Part shown: positions 1-7,903 of the stretch, piece by piece
Position numbering within the stretch: the first letter of the stretch is position 1
Layout: each line of letters starts with the position of its first letter
Assembly: GCA_041481445.1 (NCBI GenBank)
Contig: JBGPBV010000075.1
Location: 1 to 29,247, forward strand
Length of the DNA stretch: 29,247 bases
Source of the DNA: AA29 sp041481445
Lineage (GTDB): Bacteria; Acidobacteriota; Vicinamibacteria; Fen-336
Direction: 5' to 3'
Notes under the pieces: model-generated
Databases searched by the model: none
What the model saw: the letters and a program-made list of their open reading frames with translations, nothing else
Told to the model about the DNA's origin: nothing
Position numbers and translations under genes: made by a program

Positions 1-1
1 C

Positions 2-3000
2 ACCGTGGCCATCGCGACCGCCGCCACGCCGCCGGCACCCATCCTGCCCGCGGTGGGTGCACCGAACGCCGTCCTCCAGATCGACTTCGACGTCACCTCC
101 TACGCCGGCGTGGTCGAGAACTTCCACGACGCCGCGCTCACCGCCTGGGTGCCGCAGGACTGGAGCCATTACCAGGGCTTCGCCCTCTGGCTGTACGGCA
201 CCGGCAGCGGCACGGACCTCTTCGTCGACCTCATCGAGAACCGCAACCCCGGCTCGACGCACGACGACGCCGAGCGGTGGACGGTGGGCTTCAAGGACGA
301 CTTCACGGGCTGGAAGCAGCTCCGCTTCCCGTTCGCGACCCTGGTGCGCAAGGAGATCGGCAACGGCGCGCCCAACGACGGCCTGGGCCTGACCGAGGTC
401 CACGGGTGGGCCTTCGGCGCCCTGGGCACGGGCGGTCCGCGCCGCTACTACCTCGACCAGGTGACGCTGTTCGGAGCGGCGGGCGTGAAGCCCCTGACCG
501 TCGCCTTCGCTTCCGCGAGCTTCGGCGTGACCGAAGGGGGCACGGCGCATGTGGGCGTTCGGCTCAGCCGAGCCCTCAATGACGACGACCCCGCCGAGGT
601 CTCGGTCGGCTACACGCTCGTACCCGGCACGGCCACGCCCGCCCGCGATTACATCCCGGGCGACGGTACCCTCACCTTCTTCAAGGGCGGGCCGACCGAG
701 CAATCGTTCGACGTCTCGACGATCGACAACACCAAGCACGAAGGCGCCAAGACGGTCCTGCTCCGCCTGGCCACTCCGGCCGGGGCCCTTCTCGGCTTCG
801 TGACGCAGGCGGTCCTGTACATCACCGACGATGATCCCTTCGACCCGAACCTGCTCGACGACTTCGAGGCCCCGCCCGACCAGTTCGAGGAGAAGGGCGA
901 CCTCGCGTTGAGCGCGGTCGAGGTCCATCCCGGCGATCCGCTCGCCCTGCCCGGCCAGGGTGCAAACGAAGGACTGCTGCACGTGGAGACGCCGGTGCTG
1001 GTGGACGTCCGCGTCCAGCTCCCCCACGGCGGCGCCTGCCGGCATCATCATGGTCTCGCCACCGTCGCCATCCTGAGCACCCCGATCTTCGACGCGCGGA
1101 CGGTCGATCCCGATACCGTGCGGCTGGGTCGCGCCGGCGAGATGCATCGCGATCGGCACGGCGCCGTCCGGCATCTGCAGGACGTCGATCATGACGGAGA
1201 CCTCGACCTCGTGCTCCATTTCGACTTCGACGACACCGGCCTCGACTGCGATGCGGACCGGACGCCCATCACCGGCCGGACGTTCTCCGGCAAGCGCATC
1301 GTCCACGACGGCTACGCGCGCTTCGGCCGCGACTTCGCGATGGCGCAGGACTGGAGCCTGACCGAAGCGCTGAGCTTCTGGTTCTACGGGACGGGCAGCG
1401 GGTCCACGCTGAAGGTCCAGGTCAAGGACAACCGCGCGCCGGATCCCGGCCCCCGGCGCTGGGGGCTCCTCTGGCACGACGAGTTCGGCTCCCGCGCCGG
1501 CCGTCCTCCCGACCCGCACGTGTTCTCGCACGAGATCGGCGACGGCAGCGCCAGCAGCATTGCCGGGTGGGGCAACTCCGAGCTCGAGTACTACACCGAC
1601 GACACCGCCAACGCCTCCACCGACGGACGGGGCAACCTCGTCCTGACCGCGCGGGCGGCGGACGGGTCTCTCGTCTGCTACTACGGGCCGTGCCGATACA
1701 CGTCCGCGCGCCTCAAGACCCAGGGCAAGCTCGAGGTCGGCTTCGGCCGCGTCGAGGCCCGCATCCGCCTGCCGCGCGGCGCCGGGCTGTGGCCGGCCTT
1801 CTGGAGCATGGGCACGGACCTCGGCGAGGTCGGATGGCCGCAGGCGGGCGAGATCGACGTCATGGAATGGGTGGGCCGGCAGCCTAACCTGATCTTCGGG
1901 ACCATCCACGGGCCCGGCTACTCGGGCGGAACGAGCTTCGGCGGGAGCCGCGACTTCGGGCGCGACATCTCGCTCGAGACGCACACGTTCGCGGTGGAGC
2001 GACAGCCGGGCGAGATCCGCTGGTACGTGGACGGCTCCCTGTACCATCGCGCCACCCCGTCGAACGTCGCCCCCAACCAGTGGGTCTTCGACCATCCCTT
2101 CTTCCTGCTCCTCAACCTGGCCGTGGGCGGCAACTTCGGCGGGCCGGTCGGCGCCGACACCGTCTTCCCGCAATCGATGGCGGTGGACTACATCCGTGTC
2201 TTCGGCGCCCCCGACACCGCGGAGCGCTTCGAGGCCCCCTTCGTGGACGACACCGTGGGGTGGCGCCGGATCACCGTGCCGTTCGCGAGCTTCCATCGCA
2301 GCGCGCACCAGCCGCCCGGCGCTCCCAACGACGGGTTCGGCCGCACGCAGGTGTGGGGTTACGGTTTCGTGCTGCCGGAAGGTGGGACGCGCTCGGGCGA
2401 CTTGTGGCTCGCGCGGGTGGAGCTGGAGCCCACGCGTCACGTGACCGTGGCCACCACCGCCGACAGCGGCCCCGGCTCGCTGCGGCAGCTCCTGGCGGCG
2501 TTGCCCGACGGCGGAAGCGTGGCCTTCGCGCCCGCCCTGGACGGCCAGACGATCGGCCTCACGTCGGGCCCGCTCGTGCTGTCGAAGGACGTCACCATCG
2601 ACGGCGCGGCCGCGCCCGGGCTGATCCTCAGCGGCAACGACGTCGACCGCGTGCTCATCGTCAACCCCGGCGCCGACGTCGTCGTCCGGAACCTGACGAT
2701 CGCCGACGGCCGCGGCTCCGACCTCGCGGGCGGCATCCTCAACAACGGCGCCCTCACCCTGGACCACGCGATGGTGCGCAACAACCGGGTGGAAGCGGTG
2801 AAGAACGACTTCTGGAAGGGCGGCGGAGGGATCTACAACGGCGACGGGAGCCGGCTCGTCCTCACCGACAGCACGGTCCGCGGCAACACCACGCAGATCA
2901 CCGACGGCGGGGGCGTGTACGTGTTCTTCAACACCGTCGTCACCATCGAGCGGAGCACGATCGAAGGGAATACGGCCGGCAACGTGGGTGGCGGGCTGCG

Positions 3001-3526
3001 CAGCCTGGGCAACGTGACCGTCCTCAACAGCACGCTCAGCGGGAACGAGTCGCGCGCATGGTACGGGGGCGCCATCTTCCATACAGACGGCGTCCTGCAG
3101 ATCGTGCATTCCACCATCGCCTACAACACCGCGCCCTCCTTCGCGCCGGCGGCGGTGTTCGTGGGAACCTTCACGTCCGCCGGCGCGACCCTGCGCCTGG
3201 CCAGCTCGATCGTCGCCGACAACACCTCCGCCGGCTGCTTCGCCGGCTTCATCGGTGCCGGCCCGGTGGTGCTCGCGTCGGACGGCCACAACGTGGCCAG
3301 CGACGCATCGTGCAACCTGACCGCCGCCGGAGATCAGCCTGGGGTCGATCCGCGGCTGGGGCCTCTGGCTGCGAACGGCGGTCCGACGGCCACGCATGCG
3401 CTGCTCGCGGGCAGTCCGGCCATCGACGCCGCGGGAACGGCGGGCTGTCCGGCCGTCGACCAGCGCGGGGTGACGCGCCCGCAGGGTCCGGCCTGCGACG
3501 CGGGCGCCTTCGAACGGACGCCTTAA
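2..3526 (+). CDS. Secreted multidomain GH16 glycanase with CBM11-like, Calx-beta and beta-helix modules (5' truncated)
   Basis: The frame is open to the left edge, so the N-terminus lies outside the window. Numbering here starts at the GTG at base 5. Residues 1-157 resemble a CBM11-like carbohydrate-binding module (PQDWS, ENRNPGS, GAPNDGLGLTEVHGWAFG). Residues 163-277 are a Calx-beta domain (FGVTEGGTAHVGVRLSRAL). A second CBM11-like module begins near 283 and ends near 809, but it is interrupted twice. The first insert, about 338-430, is a small domain with VDPDTVRLG and an acidic loop DVDHDGDLD. The second, about 487-733, is a GH16 catalytic domain with GEIDVMEW; E616, D618 and E621 are the expected catalytic residues of the beta-bulge GH16 group. 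Residues 811-1173 form a right-handed beta-helix of choice-of-anchor Q type. The likely role is extracellular beta-glucan or related polysaccharide hydrolysis. Substrate cannot be read from sequence. Confidence 0.88.
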   Translation, partial: TVAIATAATPPAPILPAVGAPNAVLQIDFDVTSYAGVVENFHDAALTAWVPQDWSHYQGFALWLYGTGSGTDLFVDLIENRNPGSTHDDAERWTVGFKDDFTGWKQLRFPFATLVRKEIGNGAPNDGLGLTEVHGWAFGALGTGGPRRYYLDQVTLFGAAGVKPLTVAFASASFGVTEGGTAHVGVRLSRALNDDDPAEVSVGYTLVPGTATPARDYIPGDGTLTFFKGGPTEQSFDVSTIDNTKHEGAKTVLLRLATPAGALLGFVTQAVLYITDDDPFDPNLLDDFEAPPDQFEEKGDLALSAVEVHPGDPLALPGQGANEGLLHVETPVLVDVRVQLPHGGACRHHHGLATVAILSTPIFDARTVDPDTVRLGRAGEMHRDRHGAVRHLQDVDHDGDLDLVLHFDFDDTGLDCDADRTPITGRTFSGKRIVHDGYARFGRDFAMAQDWSLTEALSFWFYGTGSGSTLKVQVKDNRAPDPGPRRWGLLWHDEFGSRAGRPPDPHVFSHEIGDGSASSIAGWGNSELEYYTDDTANASTDGRGNLVLTARAADGSLVCYYGPCRYTSARLKTQGKLEVGFGRVEARIRLPRGAGLWPAFWSMGTDLGEVGWPQAGEIDVMEWVGRQPNLIFGTIHGPGYSGGTSFGGSRDFGRDISLETHTFAVERQPGEIRWYVDGSLYHRATPSNVAPNQWVFDHPFFLLLNLAVGGNFGGPVGADTVFPQSMAVDYIRVFGAPDTAERFEAPFVDDTVGWRRITVPFASFHRSAHQPPGAPNDGFGRTQVWGYGFVLPEGGTRSGDLWLARVELEPTRHVTVATTADSGPGSLRQLLAALPDGGSVAFAPALDGQTIGLTSGPLVLSKDVTIDGAAAPGLILSGNDVDRVLIVNPGADVVVRNLTIADGRGSDLAGGILNNGALTLDHAMVRNNRVEAVKNDFWKGGGGIYNGDGSRLVLTDSTVRGNTTQITDGGGVYVFFNTVVTIERSTIEGNTAGNVGGGLRSLGNVTVLNSTLSGNESRAWYGGAIFHTDGVLQIVHSTIAYNTAPSFAPAAVFVGTFTSAGATLRLASSIVADNTSAGCFAGFIGAGPVVLASDGHNVASDASCNLTAAGDQPGVDPRLGPLAANGGPTATHALLAGSPAIDAAGTAGCPAVDQRGVTRPQGPACDAGAFERTP

Positions 3527-3541
3527 GGAGTAGCATCAGCC

Positions 3542-3554
3542 CTGGTCGGACCAG
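3542..3554. terminator. Weak hairpin after the GH16 gene
   Basis: CTGGTC and GACCAG flank a single G, giving a 6-bp perfect stem 15 bases after the GH16 stop. No T-tract follows, so it may stall or protect RNA ends rather than act as an intrinsic terminator. A stem this short can arise by chance. Confidence 0.2.
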
Positions 3555-3588
3555 CCCGGCATTTGAAGCAGGTCCGGCCGCGGCGCCC

Positions 3589-5184
3589 ATGACGATCCCA
3601 CGTCGGCTTGCTCTCTCTCTCACCATCGCCACGGTGCTCGTGTGTTCCGCGGCGTCCCGCCTCGAGGCCCGACCGGGGGGCGGCCAGGGGTATTCAGGCG
3701 GGTCCAGCGGGCGGTCCTCCGGGTCCTCGTCCGGATCCACGTCGTCCGGTCGCTCGTACGGTTCGTCGTCGAGCGGATCCGGAGCGAGCTCCGGACCCAG
3801 CGTCCCGGTCTCCTTCGACGATCCCCTGGTCTGGATCGGACTCGGCCTGTCCGTGGCCTTCGTCGTTGGATTCGTCGTCTTCAACGGGATCGCCGAGGCC
3901 TACCGGCGCAAGAAGGCCGGTGACACGAGCGACTGGGACAGCCGTCCGGCCCGCCCACCCCGACCCGAGCCGCGCGGCGATGGAACGCAGTGGCGGACGC
4001 CGAAGAACGCCCTCGCGCTCGTTCGCGAAGCCGATCCGGAGTTCTCCGCCGTGCTGTTCGACGATTTCGCGTATGGCCTGTATGCGACCGCCCACCGCGC
4101 GCGCCACGATCGCGCCGCGCTGGCCCTCCTCGCCCCCTATCTGTCTCCGGCGGTGCGGGAGAGCCTGCAGGCCCGGCCCCCCGTGGGGGCGCCCGTGCAA
4201 TCGGTGGTCGTGGGTGCGATGCGCGTCGTGGGCGCGCGAGCGAACCCGCCCGACCCCGCACGCCGAGTCCACGAAGTGAAGGTCGAGATCGAGTCGAACG
4301 TGACGACGGCGGGCGCCGCTGCCACCCAGTCCGCCACCGCGGACTACCTGAAGGAGGTCTGGGTCTTCTCGCGGCGCGCCCAGGCCCACACACGGCCCTG
4401 GAAGGGCGCGCGCACGTTCGGCTGTCCAGCCTGTGGTGCGCCCGCGACCGAGATCGGGGACGGCCGTTGCCGCGCCTGCGGCCAGGCGATGGAGAACGGC
4501 CGCTTCGACTGGCAGGTGGCTTCGGCCGAGGTCCTCGCGTCGGAGCCGCGTCCGCCCGCCCTCACGGGCGAGGTCGAGGAGCGCGGGACGGACCTTCCCA
4601 CCGTCACGAGCCCGTCCCTGTCCACGGACTGGGAGGCGCTCGCGGCCGCCGACTCCGCGGTGACGGATCAGGCCATCGCCGAGCGGCTGAGCGAGATCTT
4701 CTCGTCGCTCCACGCCGCCTGGGCGGCGCAGGACCTGCGGCCGGTCCGGCCCTACGTCTCGGATGCCCTCTTCCAGTACCTCCAGTACTGGGTGGACGCG
4801 TACCAGGGCCAGGGCCTGCGCAACGCCGTCGAGCGCGCGCGCATCACGCGGCTCGAGACGGCGAAGGTCACTCGGGACCTCCACTACGACGCCGTCACGC
4901 TGCGCGTCTTCGCGACCGGCTTCGAGGTCACCACGAAGGCCTCCACGGGGGAGGTGGTGGGAGGCAGCCGCCGGCGCGAACGGCCCTACTCCGAGTACTG
5001 GACGCTCGTCCGCGGGGCCGAGGTCCGCGGGCGGCCCGCGCGCGCGCAGGCCTGCCCCGGATGCGGCGCCGCCCTCGAGATCAACATGGCGGGCTCCTGC
5101 GCGTACTGCGGGGTGCACGTCACCGCCGGGGAGTTCGACTGGGTCCTGAGCCGGATCGAGCAGGACGATTCCTATTCCGGCTGA
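3589..5184 (+). CDS. Membrane-anchored protein with two Tim44-like domains and two zinc ribbons
   Basis: The open frame extends far upstream, but that part is shadow of the GH16 gene. ATG 3589 gives a 531-residue protein with a clear signal peptide (RRLALSLTIATVLVCSAASRLEA). A Gly/Ser-rich low-complexity stretch (30-70) and one membrane helix (about 80-102) follow. Two Tim44-like domains can be seen, at about 140-270 and 345-480. Each is followed by a four-cysteine zinc ribbon: C279/C282/C294/C297 and C489/C492/C504/C507. The repeated unit 'Tim44-like then zinc ribbon then EFDW/RFDW' points to an internal duplication. If the signal is cleaved, the ribbons would face the cytoplasm. Bacterial Tim44-like proteins are poorly understood, and I infer only an envelope-associated role. 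The TPM-domain gene follows directly, suggesting an operon. Confidence 0.8.
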   Translation: MTIPRRLALSLTIATVLVCSAASRLEARPGGGQGYSGGSSGRSSGSSSGSTSSGRSYGSSSSGSGASSGPSVPVSFDDPLVWIGLGLSVAFVVGFVVFNGIAEAYRRKKAGDTSDWDSRPARPPRPEPRGDGTQWRTPKNALALVREADPEFSAVLFDDFAYGLYATAHRARHDRAALALLAPYLSPAVRESLQARPPVGAPVQSVVVGAMRVVGARANPPDPARRVHEVKVEIESNVTTAGAAATQSATADYLKEVWVFSRRAQAHTRPWKGARTFGCPACGAPATEIGDGRCRACGQAMENGRFDWQVASAEVLASEPRPPALTGEVEERGTDLPTVTSPSLSTDWEALAAADSAVTDQAIAERLSEIFSSLHAAWAAQDLRPVRPYVSDALFQYLQYWVDAYQGQGLRNAVERARITRLETAKVTRDLHYDAVTLRVFATGFEVTTKASTGEVVGGSRRRERPYSEYWTLVRGAEVRGRPARAQACPGCGAALEINMAGSCAYCGVHVTAGEFDWVLSRIEQDDSYSG

Positions 5185-5187
5185 GGC

Positions 5188-5192
5188 GGAGG
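5188..5192 (+). promoter_or_regulatory. Shine-Dalgarno GGAGG placing the TPM-domain gene start at CTG 5198
   Basis: GGAGG lies five bases before an in-frame CTG, just after the preceding gene's TGA (5182-5184). No ATG exists in this frame before the conserved TPM segment, and GTG 5249 would remove conserved residues (FLDDRGKQALRGAVRAVEERS). The spacing argues for a CTG start. Confidence 0.45.
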
Positions 5193-5197
5193 ACACG

Positions 5198-5821
5198 CTG
5201 GCGAGATCGTTCCTGGACGACCGGGGCAAGCAGGCGCTGCGCGGCGCCGTGCGCGCGGTCGAGGAGCGCAGCGCGGCCGAGGTGGTGATCCTCGTGCGGG
5301 AGCGTTCCGGACCCTATCTTCATGCCAGCCTCCTCTCCGGCGCCATCGCCGGCTACCTCACCCTCTGGTTCCAGCTCTTCTCGCCCTGGGAATACTCGCT
5401 GCTCATGATTCAAGTCGCGCCCGCCGTCGTCGGCACCGCGGTGGGGCTCGTGACCACCCTCCTTCCCGACCTGCAAAGGCGGCTGACGCCGAAGAGCACG
5501 CGTGAGAGCTACGTCCACGCCGCCGCGCGGACGGCCTTCCACGACAACGGGATCGGCGACACGCGAGGGCGTACCGGCATCCTCGTCTACATCTCCCGCC
5601 TCGAGCGGGCGGCCGAGATCCTCGCCGATCGCGGCGTCCGCGATGCCGTGGACGGTGAGGCGTGGGACCGTGCCACCCTGGCCATCCGTTCCGCTGCTCG
5701 CTTCCGCGATCCCGATGCGGCGGCGGTCGCGACCGCAATCGCGTTCCTGGGCGACCTGCTTCAGCCCGTGCTGCCGCGCGACGCGGACGACGTCAACGAG
5801 CTGCCGGACGAGGTCGCCTGA
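5198..5821 (+). CDS. TPM-domain membrane protein
   Basis: The protein begins LARSFLDDRGKQALRGAV, then EVVILVRERSGPY, the usual opening of short TPM-domain membrane proteins (PF04536-like). Two hydrophobic segments follow, at about residues 40-60 and 68-90 counting from CTG. The segment after them, with GRTGILVYISRLERAAEILADRGV, matches the second half of the TPM fold, so the membrane helices appear inserted between the halves as is normal in this subfamily. The family has been linked to phosphatase activity and to photosystem II repair in plants, but the bacterial function is unsettled. It starts 13 bases after the Tim44-like gene and is probably co-transcribed with it. A GTG start at 5249 is the alternative; it would give 190 rather than 207 residues. 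Confidence 0.75.
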   Translation: MARSFLDDRGKQALRGAVRAVEERSAAEVVILVRERSGPYLHASLLSGAIAGYLTLWFQLFSPWEYSLLMIQVAPAVVGTAVGLVTTLLPDLQRRLTPKSTRESYVHAAARTAFHDNGIGDTRGRTGILVYISRLERAAEILADRGVRDAVDGEAWDRATLAIRSAARFRDPDAAAVATAIAFLGDLLQPVLPRDADDVNELPDEVA

Positions 5822-5828
5822 GCAGGGC

Positions 5829-6458
5829 TCAGTTCATCCGCTTGCGATCCGCCTGCGTGAAGCCCGAGCGATCGCCGGTGCGCACCCGAGTCACGTTCCG
5901 GGAGAGGGACCGGTAGGCGCCGGCGATCCCACTTCCGTCGGCCCTGTACCCTGACGCCATGTTCACGGACATCCCGAGCCGGGCGGCCTCGGCGATCGCA
6001 TCGAGCCCGGCGCCCAGGAAGATGAAGGTCCAGGCGTAGCGCTTCTCCTGCTCGCGCACCATCCGTGTGACCTGGTCCTTGCCGTAGTGGCGGGAGGCGT
6101 TCTCCTGGCCGTCCGTCATGAGGACGACGACGACCCTCGCCGGTCGGTCCGGCTCCGCGATCGCGGCCAGCCGGGCCCCCAGGCGATCGATCGTCAGGCC
6201 GAGGGCATCCAGGAGCGCGGTCGATCCGCGCGGAACGAACGTGTCCTCCGTGAGGGGGGCGGCGGATCCGAGAGGCACCCCGCTCTGCACGGTCTCGTAC
6301 TCGTCGTCGAACTGGACGAGCGAGAACGTCACCTCCCCCGCCTGCGCCTTCTGCTCGGCGAGGAAGCCGTTGAAGGCCTCGATGGTCTCGCCGGCGAGGC
6401 ATTGCATCGACCCCGAGCGGTCCAGGACGACCGTCACGTCCGTCAGATCTTCCTTCAT
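5829..6458 (-). CDS. von Willebrand factor A domain protein
   Basis: This is a 209-residue, nearly single-domain vWA protein. A complete MIDAS metal site is visible: D13-R-S15-G-S17, T80 in RGSTALLDA, and D116 in LMTDGQEN. There is no signal peptide or membrane helix, so it should be cytoplasmic and probably binds a protein partner through a bound divalent metal. ATG 6458 is preferred because GGGGG lies just before it. An in-frame upstream start at 6482 would add eight residues (MTRSNGGS) that overlap a strong inverted repeat and show no family signal. It is downstream of the ECF sigma gene on the same strand with a 66-base gap. It converges with the TPM-domain gene, whose stop is seven bases away. 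A partner such as a MoxR ATPase is not present here. Confidence 0.85.
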   Translation of the reverse strand: MKEDLTDVTVVLDRSGSMQCLAGETIEAFNGFLAEQKAQAGEVTFSLVQFDDEYETVQSGVPLGSAAPLTEDTFVPRGSTALLDALGLTIDRLGARLAAIAEPDRPARVVVVLMTDGQENASRHYGKDQVTRMVREQEKRYAWTFIFLGAGLDAIAEAARLGMSVNMASGYRADGSGIAGAYRSLSRNVTRVRTGDRSGFTQADRKRMN

Positions 6459-6471
6459 TGATCCCCCGTTC

Positions 6472-6490
6472 GACCGGGTCAAACCCGGTC
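6472..6490. repeat. Inverted repeat between the sigma factor and vWA genes
   Basis: GACCGGGT, CAA, ACCCGGTC: an 8-bp perfect stem with a 3-base loop, ending 14 bases before ATG 6458 on the minus strand. It could be a terminator-like or processing hairpin after the sigma gene, or an operator/leader hairpin for the vWA gene. No T-tract is present. Confidence 0.45.
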
Positions 6491-6524
6491 CACGGGGACA
6501 AGGACGCGGCGAGCCGCGCGTTTC

Positions 6525-7154
6525 TTACCCGGCCCCCGTGCCCCCCTCGAGCTTCTTCAGCCGCGCGAAGAGCGCGGGCGCCTTGACCTCGAGGACCCTC
6601 GCCAGCCGCTCGCGGAGGCGGTGGAGGCGCACGTGGACGGCGTTGACCTGGATCCCGTGGGCCTTCGCGATCTCGGGGGGCGACTGCTCGAAGACGAAGC
6701 GCCGCCAGAAGAGGTCCTGGTCGGCCGGCGAGAGCTCGCCCACCAGCTCTTCGATGTGCTGGACCTCTTCGTCGCGGGCGACGATGGCCAGGGGCCCGAG
6801 GTCCTCCGGGGCCGTGAGGGCAGCCGCGGCATCGTCGTCGTCGCCGCCTACGCCCGCCGGCGCCGGCCGCCGGCGATAGACGCGCAGGACGTCGAGCGCG
6901 CAGTTGCGGACGACGCGCGCGAGAAAAGGCCCGATCGAGTCGCCGCCCCTCCACTGGCGGAGGACGCGACAGTCCTCGTCGAGGATCTTGGTCCAGACCT
7001 CCTGCCCCGCCGCCGCCGCCGCGCTCGGGAAGAGGCGCATCCGTCCGATGACGCCCTTGATCAGGCGCTGGTACCGGCGCGCGAACTCGTCACGCGCCGC
7101 GGCATCGCCTTTCACGACGAGGTCGATCAGGTCACGGTCCGGCAGGTCGCGCAT
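6525..7154 (-). CDS. ECF-type RNA polymerase sigma factor
   Basis: The 209-residue protein has the two-domain layout of extracytoplasmic-function sigma factors. Region 2 covers about residues 8-95 (LIDLVVKGDAAARDEFARRY, then FLARVVRNCALDVLRVYRRR). An acidic and alanine-rich linker follows at about 98-115. Region 4 covers about 140-192, with a helix-turn-helix (SPPEIAKAHGIQVNAVHVRLHRLRERL). The residues after region 4 are few, so there is no SnoaL-like or other extension. No anti-sigma factor is recognisable beside it. The downstream vWA gene is the only co-directional neighbour, and it lacks the membrane segment usual for an anti-sigma. The divergent VRR-NUC gene starts 106 bases away. Confidence 0.9.
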   Translation of the reverse strand: MRDLPDRDLIDLVVKGDAAARDEFARRYQRLIKGVIGRMRLFPSAAAAAGQEVWTKILDEDCRVLRQWRGGDSIGPFLARVVRNCALDVLRVYRRRPAPAGVGGDDDDAAAALTAPEDLGPLAIVARDEEVQHIEELVGELSPADQDLFWRRFVFEQSPPEIAKAHGIQVNAVHVRLHRLRERLARVLEVKAPALFARLKKLEGGTGAG

Positions 7155-7228
7155 CGCCCCCCCGTCATGCTGTCACAGGGTGCGGGCAGGCGGGTTCCTT
7201 CCTCGGCGGGTGTGTAAGGCGCGCGGGC

Positions 7229-7239
7229 CGGGAAACGTC
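7229..7239. promoter_or_regulatory. Shared 11-bp word CGGGAAACGTC in the sigma/VRR-NUC divergent region
   Basis: The word also occurs at 10709-10719 ahead of a paralogous exported-protein gene. Read on the minus strand it is GACGTTTCCCG, 75-85 bases before the sigma gene start. It could be an ECF promoter element, but no matching -10 element was firmly identified. Confidence 0.2.
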
Positions 7240-7260
7240 CTATCTATAGGAGGTAGAACC

Positions 7261-7878
7261 ATGAGCGAGGGCCAAGGGGCTGAGCCGGCTGGTCCAAGGC
7301 GCGAAAGGCCGGAGATCCGCATCTCCCTGAGGGGCGTCCGACGGCTGGTGACGGGGAGGATGAAGCGCGGGACCCGCGTCCTGTACCAGTCGGACAACGG
7401 CCAGCTCGTCACCTCCGAGCGGCTCGTCATGCGACGCGCCCGCGAGGCCGGGTACGGCTGCTTCCGCCTCCGCCCGTACCTGTGGCGGCTCCTGCCTCAT
7501 CTGGCCCCGGAAGGCGCGGACTGGGGGACCCTGCCTCCCTCGCTGGACGGCGACGAGCTCCTGGTCACCACGCTCCGGAAGCGGCCGAAGCTGATCGAGA
7601 TCCTCATCTCGAGCTTCCCGACGACGCGGCTGCGACGGCTCGCCCGCCGGCATGCGGGAGGCGACGTGGATCCGAAGAAGCCGGGTGTCCCGGACCTGCT
7701 CGTCTTCAAGAAGTCGGCCACGGGCACGCCGTACGCGTTCCGTTTCGTCGAGGTCAAGCGCCCGGATGAGAGGCTCCGTGCCCATCAAGGACGGGAGATC
7801 GCGTTCATGCGGCACCTCGGGATGAAGGCGGGCGTGCTGCGCCTGGTCGAGCAGTCGCAGGGCGCGTCGATCGCCTAG
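7261..7878 (+). CDS. Stand-alone VRR-NUC nuclease-domain protein
   Basis: ATG 7261 follows an excellent ribosome site (AGGAGG, 7 bases upstream), giving 205 residues. The open frame further upstream is shadow. The C-terminal part carries the VRR-NUC type PD-(D/E)xK nuclease signature: P144-D145 in PGVPDLLVFKK, then E164-V-K166 in FVEVKRPDERL, with Q176 in AHQ. The sequence ends with the usual HLGMKAGVLRLVE strand. The N-terminal 120 residues are basic (KRGTRVLYQSDNGQLVTSERLV, then RLRPYLWRLLPHL) and may bind nucleic acid. VRR-NUC domains occur in FAN1, phage proteins and restriction-like enzymes. Here it is a solo gene between an ECF sigma gene and a transporter-like gene, with no helicase or phage gene nearby, so its role is open. 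Confidence 0.82.
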   Translation: MSEGQGAEPAGPRRERPEIRISLRGVRRLVTGRMKRGTRVLYQSDNGQLVTSERLVMRRAREAGYGCFRLRPYLWRLLPHLAPEGADWGTLPPSLDGDELLVTTLRKRPKLIEILISSFPTTRLRRLARRHAGGDVDPKKPGVPDLLVFKKSATGTPYAFRFVEVKRPDERLRAHQGREIAFMRHLGMKAGVLRLVEQSQGASIA

Positions 7879-7890
7879 GTGTGATGTCCC

Positions 7891-7902
7891 GGGCATGAGC
7901 CC
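7891..7902. terminator. Small hairpin between convergent genes
   Basis: GGGC-ATGA-GCCC lies within the 25-base gap between the convergent VRR-NUC and spermidine-synthase-like genes, flanked by GATG and CATC that could extend pairing imperfectly. There is no T-tract. It may be a bidirectional pause site, but the evidence is weak. Confidence 0.2.
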
Positions 7903-7903
7903 A

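Noticed and set aside
2080..3588. Upstream extension of the Tim44-like gene frame
   Set aside because: Overlaps the GH16 gene's beta-helix region; residues are Arg-rich shadow, and a signal peptide begins exactly at ATG 3589.
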